64,000 nucleotides of DNA. Source: Trochalopteron elliotii (Eukaryota; Chordata; Aves; Passeriformes; Leiothrichidae). Location: positions 371,947 through 435,946 of the forward strand of contig JANPWX010000157.1 in the NCBI GenBank assembly GCA_024734555.1. The letters run 5' to 3'. The position numbers were made by a program, and so were the translations under genes. This document shows positions 12,124 to 24,200 of this stretch, one piece after another. The notes beneath the pieces are model-generated. The model was not told the DNA's origin and ran no database searches. It saw only the letters and a list, made by a program, of their open reading frames with translations. The first letter of the stretch is position 1. Every line of letters begins with the position of its first letter.

Positions 12124-14810
12124 TATGGCTTCTGGAACCAGTAGTGCCTGCAAAAGGGAGGAGTGAATGGCAGGTGGGGCTCAAGATGAAGTCTGAATGC
12201 CTCTTTGCCATAATGGATCCCTGCCTGATGAAGACAGCAACATAACACCACCAAAAAATTGGAAATCTTCTTTTCACAGACTAGTTTTCATAACAACTCC
12301 CTAGAAAGATAAGAACATTCTTACTTGTGAAAATACGAAAGCAGCATTTCACCCTTGCAAACAAAACAAAGCCCAAACTTCTTATAAACATTTGTAGCTG
12401 GCTGAAGTGTTGAATATGCTGTTATCAGCCTAGATGAATGTTTTACCTTTGGCAAAAATAAAGGCATCTTTGTTGTGGCAGTCACAGAGTGGCAGTCACC
12501 TGTGTAAATTTTAACACATCCATTTAAGCAAGTGTGGCCTGATCTTTGCAACTAAACCAAAAGTGTTATTACAGCCCTCTCCTAAAAGTTGCCTTTGACT
12601 TTGCTTTTCCCTTTTCTTTTACACCTCTCCATTTCTTTATATACCAGAGTCTGGCCATTGTGAGTGCTTTGCCTGCTGAGGCATATAAAAAATTTGCTTT
12701 ATTACCACAATTCTGCGTTGAATGCAGTCCCTTGATACAGTGCCTTTATGTGGATTTGGTCAAGTCTTTGCCTTTGATCTGCCTGGGATTACTAATTCTC
12801 TGTCGTAGTTAATGGCCACTTTGTCTTTCTCCTGGGGTCCCTATGAAAAGATCTCAGGGCCTTTTGTAAATGTGCAGTGATCAGTACTGTGAGCTCTGTG
12901 TGCTTTGTCTCTAGAACAGAGTGCAGTGCAGCAGCATGTTTGGGCCTGGCTCTGAAACCTTACACTTTTATCATTTTTCCTTAGAAAATGTGAGATTTTA
13001 GCAAAACTGCCTTTTTGTTAAATGGGCCTGGAAAGCTTGTGGTTTTGAAGACAGCTTTTTGTAAGACTTGTAGCTGTCAGGTGGAAATTCAGTTGTGGGC
13101 ATGGCTGCCTGTGTTAGTCTGTGATGGGCAGAGGAGCAGGTTGAGAGGTTGGCACTGCAGAGTCTTCAGGGACTTGTTGCCTCCTGATCTGACCTCTCCC
13201 ATGGAAAGCAGGAGCTCCAGGTGATACCTGACCTTTAATGCCAGGGTTTGCTGCTTAACCAGGGAGATCTGCCCTGTACCCACATTCTCTGAGATGTGGG
13301 TGACTGGGGGTTTTGTCACTGCTCTGAAAGGGCTAAAAATTATCTTGAATTTGGGCTTTGCACTTGGTGATCTGGACTACCAGGGTATGAATGCAGGAAG
13401 GTGAGTCACTGTCTGAAAAAGCACAGCTGGTCACAGTTTTGTCTCTGGTGAGGAGAAGGAAACTTGGGGAGCAGCAAGATTTTGGGGGCAGGAAGGGAAG
13501 ATTCCTGTTGCAGTTTGAGTTACCTGGGTGTTTGCTGTCTGTGTGCTGCTCCCAGCAGAGAGGAGGACAAAGTTACCTGAAAGGATCATCTGCAGTCGAG
13601 CCAAGGACATCAAAGCAGCCTGAGAGCTTCCAAAGTTAGGATTGAACCACGAGGTGGAAGTGCATCATGTCAAAGTTGTGGTCAGGCAGCACTGCTGAGC
13701 CAGCTGGGCTGAATGCACAGGAAAGCACAGGAACCCTGGGATCAGTGTCACAACAGCTGCTGCTTTCTGTGGGGTGGGATTCAGCCTTGCAGTCAGAAAT
13801 AACCAGAGCTAAAATTAAGTAGCATTTTCCATCTGTTTTTGTAAGATGCACTGGCTTGTGGTCAGTTTTTTAATAACAAGGCTGTGAATGGCAATGACTG
13901 AAGTGGCCTGTGCTGTTGCTGATACCTTTTAAAATTACCCTAAAATTATGAGTGAAGGTAGAAAGCTGTTGATATCAGTTTACTCTTCCTTTTAAAAAGA
14001 AGAAAGCTGGGACATCTTTTTATAGTGCTCCTGCTGACTTTAAAGCCATATCCTGGCTTCTCAGAAATCCTTGACAGCTCTGGTGGCACTTCCAGCTTTT
14101 TTTCTGTAGCTAATTGCCTGTGCTGTGTGCAGTTTGCCTGTAATGCCAGGTCTGAGGCAGCCTGCCTGGCTCACAGCTGTGGTGCTGTATTCCCTGTGTG
14201 TGTCATCTGCTCATTCTATTAATTGCTTTGAAAGGCCAGCACAGCTTCCAGTGTGACTTAATCATGTTGACTGCTGACAGGAGATTGTCAAAATATTGCA
14301 GGGCTGCCAGGAACCCTTGCTGCTTTCCTGGGGACTGGTAGAGGAGTGACCTTTTACATGTGAATTTAAATTTCTAGTTGAGGGTTTTTGCTGAAAGCCA
14401 GCCTGGACTAAGCAGTGCTCCTTCAGCCTGTTCTCAATGTCCTACCCCTTCCTGCTCTCCCCTGCTGCAGGTTTGCTGTGACTGGTCTCTGAAATGGAAT
14501 CAGGCTTTAGAGAAAGGTCTTTTACACCAGCATTGGGGTAGGGAGCAAAAGACCTGTGCCATCACCACAGGGAAAGCTGTTCCCTGTGGGAAAGGAAGGG
14601 AAAAAGAAGGAACCCTGTGACTGGGCAGGCAAGGAGCAGTGATACCTCATGTGGCACCTATCATGACTATACCTTGTGCAAGCACAGCTCTGCTCTGCCA
14701 GTCAGTGCCTTTTGCATGGATGGCTCTGGTATAAACCTCAGAGCAAAGCCACTGAAGTATGAAGCTGAGGAAGCTGGCACTTGCCAGTCTTTTAATCTTT
14801 TGCAGTTTTG

Positions 14811-14963
14811 TTTTTTTTTTTTTTTGGTTGGCTCTTTTAAATAATTTTGCCCAGCATTAATGTTTGTGTGTCTACACGGTGAAAATTAACTTTATATTTT
14901 TTTTCTTCCCCTTCTTATCTGGCTAGTTTTCAGACACAGAGTTTCCCCAGCTCTGTGACATAA
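14811..14963 (-). repeat. 0.14-kb dispersed repeat, copy 2 (retroposon-like)
   Basis: The partner of the unit at 11982-12123, preceded on the + strand by a run of 15 T. Its minus-strand hairpin arms are CACAGAG and CTCTGTG around 9 bases. They differ from copy 1 on both sides so that pairing is kept. Flanks on both sides differ from those of copy 1, so this is either a dispersed element or a very small local duplication. No target-site duplication is obvious. Confidence 0.7.
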
Positions 14964-17543
14964 CCTTTGGGTTTGTGAAGGCATGGGCTGAAAGCCATCC
15001 TTTGTTGTAAATCTGCATTAAAATACCTGTTGGGTTCACAGAAATGTACCTGTTGCTCCATCCTGATTATTAGCTGCCTCTGCTTGCACATTTGTGGGTT
15101 CTCTTTTCTTTCCAGCATTGTGGCTCCATTTCCTGTTCCTGCTTGTGTTTCTTTGCTCAGCAGTGATAGTGAATAACTGGGGACAGTGAGCAGGGAGAAA
15201 GTCCTCAGAGTTGTTCTAGCACAGCATGGAAAGCTTCTGGAGTGCTGCAGGTGTGGGGAATACCCTGGAAAATTTGTGTTCCTGAGTGTGGGTTCCTGTC
15301 TGCCTCAGCGACCCCGAGAGTGAGCTGTGGAAAGAAACCCAGCTGTGCCTTCCCCAGGAGGTGCAGCTGCCTTTTTTTGGGAAGCTCCATGCACAGGAAA
15401 ACACCATCCCTGAGGTGCCTTCCCTTAGGTGGCTCTCCTGGGACAGGGAGGGATTGCTGGCTGGGCCCAGGGCCAAGTGCTGTGTCCTCCCTGCTGGCCC
15501 CCGTCAGCTGGGAGCTGATCTTAGTGCCTGCTCCCGTGTCACCCTGCCCAAAATAGGGACAGTCTGGAGAGGTGGCAGTGCCTTATCCTGTTGCTGCCAC
15601 TCTGTCAGCATTCAGACACCCCATGGGCTCTGTCTGCCCTTGCTGCTGGGGGCAGGATGGCCGGGCTGCTGTGTAGGAGGCGCAAAAAGGGAGGTAGGAA
15701 ACATTTCCTCTGTGGCAGGAATCTCTTCATCAGGACCTGCTGTGGTGGATTCTCCCTGAGAGGCAGCTTTGGGAAGCTTTTTCTGCTGGCAGAACCTTGC
15801 TTTGCTGGCTGAGCTTGGGGGAGAGGGTTTTTTTTTTTTGTCCCACGGGATCTGGCACAGCCACACACGGTCTGAAGACAAGGATGGAGGTTTCATGTGG
15901 TTCTTTGTATGGAGGGATGGGGGTTAATACACAAATTTGTGTTAATTTTGTTAAAATGTTTGCATTGTTTTCTTCCGTTTTAGTAAATTGCTCAGAAACA
16001 AGGTATTTTTGTTAGGAAGAGCAGAGATAATTTTTATATTAAAAGAGTTCAGTGCATCACATTATTTGAACTTTTGGGAACAGATCTAGTTTAGCTGCAT
16101 TTAGAAGTGTTCTGGCTTGAAATGTGTGCATCTTTTTTTTTCATACACATACACTGTGCCATGCATTCACTGCCCAGAGGAACTTAGCAGCTTTCCTCTG
16201 CATTTGCAGAGCACTGGGAACAGTAATGCCCTGAACTTACTGAACACTTGGCATTCCCAGAATGACAACACTGCTTTGATAATGAAGAGTGCTACATCTA
16301 GAAATAAGGCTGGTAGCTCCTAAATAAGTCTGACTTAATTGAAGTTTAGGCATTTACAGTCCTATAGCAAGCTTTTAAAAATCAAACCTCAGTTTCCACA
16401 TGAGTTGTCTTGTGCCTCCTGGTGGCATCACAATGTGGGAGTTGTTGGGGTGAGAAAAGTCTAGTTGGGAATAATGCAAACAGGCCTGGGCAAGGCACAT
16501 TGTTAGAGCTGGTTTGATCTGTTGTATGAGGCCTTCTTGCTCCCTGACTTTTTTTTTGTTTTGTGGATTTTTTTCAAGAAAATGAGAAGGAATGCTGAAA
16601 AGGGGAACTTAAGAATTTCTTTAGCAGCATCTTTATTCAGGAGGTCAAATCTCAGCCTGAGGACATTGTGTTCTGTCTGCAGTCAGGAACCATGGGGCAT
16701 AAACCATCAGGTCTCAAAATATGAGAGTGGGGTTTGTTGCTTGCAGTCCATAAGGAGGATTTTAGTGATGGTCAGTATCATGCTGTGAACCAGAATTAAG
16801 TAACCTCTTGGGACAGCAATTAAGAAAAGTGAGAACCTTGTTTTAAGCACCTGTTGCATTTATCTGTGAGGGAAGGAGTGGGGATTGCAGTGTATTCTTC
16901 TTCCCTGTCCCCTCCTTTGTGGCAGGAGGATCTCTGTCTTTTCCACCTCTATGAGACAGGAAAACAGCAAGTCCTGATGCAGGGTTTTGTAACCTTCACA
17001 GACTGCATGCTAATGTCAAGCCTGTGGTATGTTTTTCCAGTGGGAAAGGGGAATAATGACTGCTCCTGAAGGGAAGAGCCTTCAGGGATACCGTGACCAT
17101 TATTTAACTGTTCCTTCTTTCATTTCCTGAGAAAAGTTCCCCTAGCAAACCTTATTTATTTGGAAGTCCTTGCTTTTCCCTGAAAAGAGTGTGGCACCCC
17201 CTCCCAAAGGAGACTGCACTACCACAAATGCTGCCACAAGTCATTTTAGTTCATGCTTGCACAGAACTGTCACTGAAAATATGGGGCTGTTGTGGTTTCA
17301 TGCCTTGTAATCCAATCCATGTCATCTGAGTTTAAGGGGAGATGTGCCTTGGAGAGTGGGAAAGTGTTACAGCAGTGCTGATGCTTTTTTTTACTGACAA
17401 GCTCTGTGAAAATACTGAAGAACTATTCAGTGTTCGTCCTCAAATTTAGTTCTTTCAAGTATTTTAACATCCATTTTATTTATGAAGAGTGCTTCACTGA
17501 GCTTCCCAATTAGAGTTGTAAGTTTAGGACAGTTTGAAGTAAA

Positions 17544-17581
17544 AAAAATTCAGATTTGTGTTCAAAAATTCAGATTTGTGT
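17544..17581. repeat. Two-copy 20-bp tandem repeat
   Basis: 'aaaaattcagatttgtgt' occurs at 17544 and again at 17564, period 20. It lies in PARVB intron 1, about 0.5 kb before exon 2. Confidence 0.9.
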
Positions 17582-18114
17582 CCTCATGGCACATCTATTT
17601 TATCAAGTGGCAGCACTGGAATTAAATACATTTTCATCTTTATTTGTTATGTCTCCCTGGGATTCCCTGAGGATTTAATAAGGTCAGTAGCAAGTTCTGC
17701 AGCTGGAAAGGATGGTAATGAGGGTCATGCTGTCAGAAGAGGGGTTTGTTTTTACAGTTTGTCTGCTCTAGGTTGGGGCCATCCTGCAGGCAAAGCTCAC
17801 ACCCCTTCCTTCTGGAGGAACAAGCACTCTGAGCTTGTTCTTATCACAGAATTGGGTTTCTTGCTAAAAGTTTCCAGCCACTTCTGTGGTAGCTCTGTTT
17901 AATAGGAAGCTATAAAAGGATGTTAGTTTGATTTTACTTTCCACTGCAGCTGCAGCTCTTCATGCCATAAACTGTGGTCCAGTTCTGAAATGGATCTACC
18001 AGACGTTGTCTGTTATTATGAACAACCATCCCCAACCCCTACATATACACCAACTTTGCATTTATTACATTCTTTCTCTTGTTTTTTTGGTTTTTTTTTT
18101 TCTCTTTTCTCCAG

Positions 18115-18204
18115 TGAGTGACCTCCAAGAAGAAGGTAAAAATGCCATCAATGCCCCAATGAACCCAAGTGCTGTGGACATCCACCCAGAAGACACACTA
18201 TTAG
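18115..18204 (+). CDS. PARVB: PARVB exon 2
   Basis: 90 nt, encoding the end of Val38 through residue 67 plus one base of 68: SDLQEEGKNAINAPMNPSAV, then DIHPEDTLL. The acceptor is a long T-rich tract ending ctccag; the donor is gtaaag. It begins at codon position 2, which proves an upstream coding exon. This is the acidic, poorly structured N-terminal region before CH1. Confidence 0.95.
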
Positions 18205-21200
18205 GTAAAGTTTTCATGCTGCAGAGATTCTTCACTGCTGAATGTAGATTCCCCAGCTGGAACTGAGAGGATTGGAAGTGACAATTGAAAAAAGGTTGCA
18301 TGTTACTTTGTAGACTAGAAATCAAAAAAGCTAAATGGAGTTTGAAGAGCAGTGCCAAGCAAGGTAGTTTGTGAACTCTCTCCCATGTCCATCCCCATTC
18401 CCTCACTCTGAGTCCCTACAAGAGAAACAACATCATTTAATAGCAAAAAGTGTTAAAACCTGTTGAAATAAACCACTTTTGTCTTTCCTGGCCACATGTC
18501 TCTTAATCTATGCAATTAGTTGAAGCAAGCTAATTATAAGACAGCAAATCAAACATCAGGACATACAATAAAATAGTAAATTAAAAGCAGAAAGTGTTAG
18601 TCATTTGCATTTTCTGATTAGGAGAGTAGCAGGAAATGCAAAGTACTTTTTTCCAAAGGTGTGGGGAAAGTATTGGCTGCTCTGTTGATATATCTGGACC
18701 AGGAGTGTCTCCAGTGATTTCTTCTGGATACCACTAAAGCTGGCTATGTCCTTAGGGCTGCTGCTGCAGGCTGTCCTGAAAATACATGATCACCAGTGAA
18801 TGTTAAACCCAGTTCTGTGGTAAATCATGTTCTGTTATGGGTCAAGTCCTGTTCAGGGTTAGTGTTTTGGGTGTGTGGTGGGTGTCAGTTCCTTATGATG
18901 GACTGCCTGACTCACCCGAGGCAGTAATGAGGAAGTAAAGCAGTGGTGGGGGGAAAAAGGCAGCAAAAAAAATCCTATTTTTTTAATTGGTTTGTGGGAT
19001 TTTTTTGAGTGTGTTTAGGTAGTACAGTCTTTTTTTTAATAAAAATGAAGAGCCCTGGAAAATACTGACCCCAGATGTGTGGATGAGGTCTAAGGAAAGC
19101 AGTTAGACACTGGTTACTAAATACTGTGTGGTCAGTCTCATGTCCAGGATGTGTCATGTTTCCCATCTGACAGCAGTGAAATCTGGCACTGCAGGGAAGT
19201 CACTGCTGGCTGGTCACTGCCAGGTTTTAAAGGGTTCCACTGAGCTGTGTGACAATGGCCTTGAGCAATGGTGATACCAAAATCCCTCCTTTATTTGTCC
19301 TGATAGAAGGAAAGAAAGAATTGAAAAATCAGTAGGAAAATAGGATTGCATATGGCCTGCCTTCTGGCCATTAGAGAGCACTTCTCACACATCTCATCAG
19401 CAGAAGAAACAGGAGACTTTATACCTGTGAAATCTGTTTTATGTTCTTCCCCCATGCACCAGCACAGCTGGTTCAAAGTGGGGTAACTTTATTTCATAAG
19501 CCTAATCAAAGGTTGAGGAGTTCCTGCACTCAGGAGCACATGTGTGACCAAGTTTTGGGGAACCAGAGGGTGGAGGCACAAACTCTCAGCCCAAATCTCA
19601 GCAGCTGCACTGAGTGTGGTGCATTGGGCTCACTCTGTTTTTTCCAGGTGCTGCAATTTGGGACAGTTTTTTTCAATTAGAAGTTAAATTCAAACTGAGG
19701 AGAAGGAGAAAAGTAGTTCACTGCTTTTTTTGGTGTGTTCCTGTGAATGTCTCCACATGAGCACAGGGGTTTTCCTGAAGCATTCTGCACAGGGCAGGGC
19801 TAGAGCAGGGGGAAGGTCAGGGGAGACAGTCCTGCTTTAGGGAAGTGGGGCTGTGCTGTCTTTCTGTGTGACACTTGGGTCATGGGACATCCCCTGGCTG
19901 GGAGGATGAGTAGGCACTGCCATTTCTCCATCAGCTGACCCTTCCTTCATGGGGTGGGGTTGTTGCAGTGCACATTTGAAGTGGATTTCACCAAGGTTTC
20001 CATTTTTTGCTTGAACAGAGGAGAATGAGGAGCGCACCATGATCGATCCTAACTCCAAAGAAGACCCCAAGTTCAAGGAACTGATCAAGGTAGGATGTTG
20101 CCCTCAGTTTTCTTGCTTGCAAGTGTTTGAAATCTTGCAGTGCAGATTCTCAGGCAGCTTCAAGAAAACAATGTATATTTTTAGCAATTATCTATCGTTT
20201 ACATATTTCTGCTGTGGGAGGAGGAATGTGATGGGTGGTGATGTTCACCATCCAGGTCGAAGAGGTGGAACCTGTGTAACCAATCTCTTGACCTCTTTAC
20301 AAATGTATATAAGTAATGAAGTCAGATAATTAAAATAGAGAAGCTTTCCCTTGACCTGCTGTGCCTGCCTCGTCCTCTGTGTGCCTGAAACTGGCACAAT
20401 AGGAAATCAATGTTTTGCCCTTCTTCAAACCTTTGTCTGGTGAGCTGGAGTAATTTGCCAGCTGGTCACCCAAGAACACAGTTGAGGAATGGCAACTTGT
20501 TACTGGAGTGTGGCTGTGGAAACTGAGAAGAAGGTCAACAACAAGGTAAGGCTAAAAGCAACAGTGAGAGGGGCAAGGAAAGGCTGGATGTCAGGATGCT
20601 CATGGAGTTATGGAGTAAAGCTCCATTGTCCATTTCTATCCTTGTGATTGTCACAGCAAGGGTCAGTGCTTGGCTTGAGTCTGTCTGCAGTCCCTACACA
20701 CAAAATGCAGGTACCTCCTGTTTGTGAAGGAGCTTTGCAAAGCATTAGTGAGGTTTTAGGAGAAGAAAGAGCAGGACTGAAATGTTAGAGGACAGGGAGG
20801 GGATCTCTTGTGTCATGTCTTTCCCTACATTCTGGCCTCAGTTTACCTGTGTGCTGGGTCAGGGACAGATAGTTCTGAGTCTGTCTGGTCACTGGACCCA
20901 CAGCTGCCCAAGGTGTTGGTAAGGTGTGCCCAGATGTGCTGATGTTAAATGAGACTCCCTGACTCAGCAGTGCCCATAGTTCCTGCCTGGCATGACAGAG
21001 GACTTGTTCTGGAAGGACTCGTGTTTAGGAGAACCTTTTCTGTGCAGAAAGTTGTTGGGGTGAACAGAGTGCAAAGCTTGGGCATGAAGAGGAAGGGATG
21101 GTGAGCCTGAACAAGTCTGATCTCTTTCAAAAAGGCATTTGTGCTGGTGACACACTCCCCACTCCACTTTCCCTTCATTTCTTTAAAATAATTGTATAAA

Positions 21201-24200
21201 TAATTTTTTTTTGGAAACGACACTACAGCTCTATCTGTGTGGCTGTGAAAACTTTGGATAGTGCAGACCATTTCCTGAGAGGGGGCTGAGCTTGGGCATA
21301 TTCCCTGCTGGAAACCTGATGCAGCCTGGCTGCACACACACCCTGTCTGCTTCAGCAAATGTTTGAGCAAACTGCTCACCTGGTACCTCCTTAAAACAAG
21401 CCCAGTGATCTGTTATTACCACTGCAATAATGTGTTCAGCATCACAAAACCACATCAGACTGAGTTTAGCAAGGAGCTTGTGCTCAGATTTCTGTTATTC
21501 TAATTCACCAGGAGTACGTTGTGGTTTTAAATTGACTGCACATTCTTTCTTTGCCAGTACCTAAACCCATCAATTCTCTCAAAGGTGCAGTGGTCTTGCA
21601 TCACCCTCTTAGAATGTAATGTGGTTTCTCTGCTACTGGAGCAGTGATATTATCAGCTGAACAAGAGTCATTGCAGTGGAGGGACCAGATGTACTCTGTG
21701 ATTGAGGAGACTTGATACAGGAGACCACAACTCCTCTTAAATTGTGAATTTTCCTGCTGAGTTTAATACGAGTTTCTGAATCTTCCCTAGATGGTGTAGT
21801 CCAGCAAGGTTATATTTTTTCAGACTAAAAACCTGAAAACCTCCAGGAGGCATGAAACCAGGCCCAGAACAGCACTTGAGGATAATGTTTGAGTGCCTTG
21901 CAGAATCAGGTTCAGGGTCATTAGGCCAGTGCACACTTGCACAAGGAGAGAGCTTCCAGTGGAATGGGATCACCTGGTGCAGGGAGCAGCATGGAACTGG
22001 AGATTGTTTCCTTGGGATCATCCTCAAAGGAGAGATGTGTTGTGCAGAGTGCCTGTGTAATTTGGGGTAATTGCTAATAACTCACATACCTCTCAGCAGT
22101 TGGAGATTTTACAGAGATTCAGCAGCATTGATGTGAATTCACACTGTGTTGGTGTGAATCTCTGAGCCAGGGAGAGGTTTAAGTTATGCTGGAAAACTTA
22201 CTTTATACTACAGAGCTTGGATAATGCAAAAAAAAAAAAAAAAAAAACCAAAAAAAAAGAAATTATTCCTCATTTTCTGTTCTTTGGTGGCTAATGGCAT
22301 ATTCCAAAGCCCCAGTGCTGGATGAGAATTGCTGTGCTTTAGAAACCCAGGCAGCAGAAAAGTGTCTGCCCCACAGAGCCTGAAAGAAAAGCTCTCCATG
22401 GACTGGTGAGGAGTGGGAACTTGAATAGGTGAAGGTTTTTATAGTTCCAGGTTGTTCCTTCTCTCTCTTTCCCCTCAGAGAGGAATGTGCCAGTAGCAGC
22501 AGCAGATCCTTGTGCCTTTTCAAAGCTGGCAGTGGAACAATTTCACAGCCCAGATCTCTTTCAGCACCAAGGTTAGATGTGCCAAGGTTTGCCATCACTG
22601 ATGCTGAGTGTTCCTGTCCTGCCAGGGATATCTGCTGCTGACTCTGCTTTAGTGCCTCTTTGTCTCCACCAAATGTTGGTTTAATTTCTGCTAACCTCAC
22701 GCCATAGGAATTATGTGCATTGTGGATTGAGCATTTGGAAGTGATTTTTGACAGAGCCTTTGTAACTCTAGAGGGACAGACTGTAGAGCATTGTGGTGAT
22801 ACTGAGACCAGCAGATGGAAAACACAACAAAAAGCCTCATTCCTCTCTCTTAGTAAAGCAAATATACAGAGAAGCTCCTCATTGAAGGCTGCTTTGTTGG
22901 GGATGTGAAAATACCTGCTTTTAAGTCATGCACAGATGAAAACCATTGTGCCTGGAAGTCTTGTTTATCACCATGGACAGCTTTCTAAAAATAGTCACAA
23001 TTTGTTCAGTGTGAAGTGTTCAGCAAAGTTCCCTCTCTGGCCAGCAGCTTTTTCAAACTCACTTCATTTGCCCTGTGTGTGTTGAAAATTTGGTACGTGG
23101 CTGAACAGAGCAGAAGCTGAAAATTCAGATCAGGGAAAGAGAGATCAGTTCCTGGTTTTCTTTATGTGTGTATAAATACTATATTCACAAAATGCTCTAT
23201 TTCTAGTGTCTGAAATATGTGAGCTTCTTTTGCTTGCTGTCCAATATTTGCCCATTTTCTGTATTTTCAGTGGGAAAAATATGAAAGAGAGCTTCTGCTG
23301 ATTGAATGCAAAATTTTAGAACATCAGCTTGCAAGAATTTTGTCCTGTCTGAAAGTGCCTTGACCACAGGCAGCAAGCCACAGTTGTGAGGTTGTTTTCC
23401 TCCCTGCAAAGCTTTCTGTAAGATTGGCTTAGAACTGCAACAACTTCTAGCCTCTAAAAGACTCATTTAAACTTTATATACAGATCCAAACACTGCTGCT
23501 CCAGACACAGCCTGAACAGAGTAAACATTCTCATTTGTAGTAAAACATTCACTGTCCTGGAAGGTGCCCACTTTTCCCATGTCTGGTTTTATGGCTTTTT
23601 TTACATTTACTGAGGTGAAGAGAGAACCAAAATGAAGCCACTGTCCTTTGGCATGTGGTTTGTCACGTGTGACCAGATGAAACCAAGCTCCCTAAAAGCT
23701 CTGTGGTCTAATTTTGGCAACAAGAAGCCTTCTTCCCCTTGGTTACAGGATGCCAGTGCTTTGTGCTCAGCCACGAGGCCTGAATTTGAATTTTTGCTGT
23801 TAGTTTTCATGCTCAGCCCTGAAGCCAGTCTCATACCTTTGATCTCTGCTTCCTAATTCCTCCAGAAGCTGAGGGGAAGTGGGTCATTGAAGCCAGGGTT
23901 TTCTTTCTGTGCTGTTTTTGGTGGCTGGGCTTCCTGTTTTCCCATTGTGCCAGAGTTTGTTCTTGTATTTTGTGTAATTTTGCATTTTTTCCATGACTGT
24001 TGGGTCCTTATGCCCTTGAACTCTGAATTTTTGCAGCTACAAGTGCATGTCTGAGCATTTGGCCCAATTCAAAAGTGCCTTAGGTGAGTGCAGATATGCA
24101 CGAGATGTCAGGCATGGTTGTGAGGACGTAAGAATATCATATTAATTTTTTAAAACCACACCACTAGCCCCAAATATTATAGAAGGCTGTAGAAAAGCAG

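Larger units (their letters stand above)
1..18114 (+). other. PARVB: PARVB intron 1, 3' part (no coding exon found)
   Basis: This 18-kb stretch precedes the first recognisable PARVB exon at 18115. That exon starts one base into a codon, so a 5' coding exon must exist upstream. I looked for the expected N-terminal exon (a Lys/Arg-rich segment with an FLGKLGGTLARK-like core) and for a CpG-rich promoter and found neither, so the region is read as intron rather than intergenic DNA. It contains three CR1 copies (near 2.1, 5.7-6.1 and 7.7-8.6 kb), a G/T-rich low-complexity tract near 11.9 kb, and the duplicated 0.14-kb element near 12.0 and 14.8 kb. All open frames here are short, lack splice context and show no family I recognise. 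A non-coding first exon or an unannotated lncRNA cannot be excluded. Confidence 0.7.

Noticed and set aside
15286..15759. 157-codon + strand frame, with overlapping minus-strand frames, in a moderately GC-rich patch of PARVB intron 1
   Set aside because: No recognised domain, no matched acceptor and donor pair, Cys/Pro/Leu-rich composition that follows base composition, and several frames open at once.
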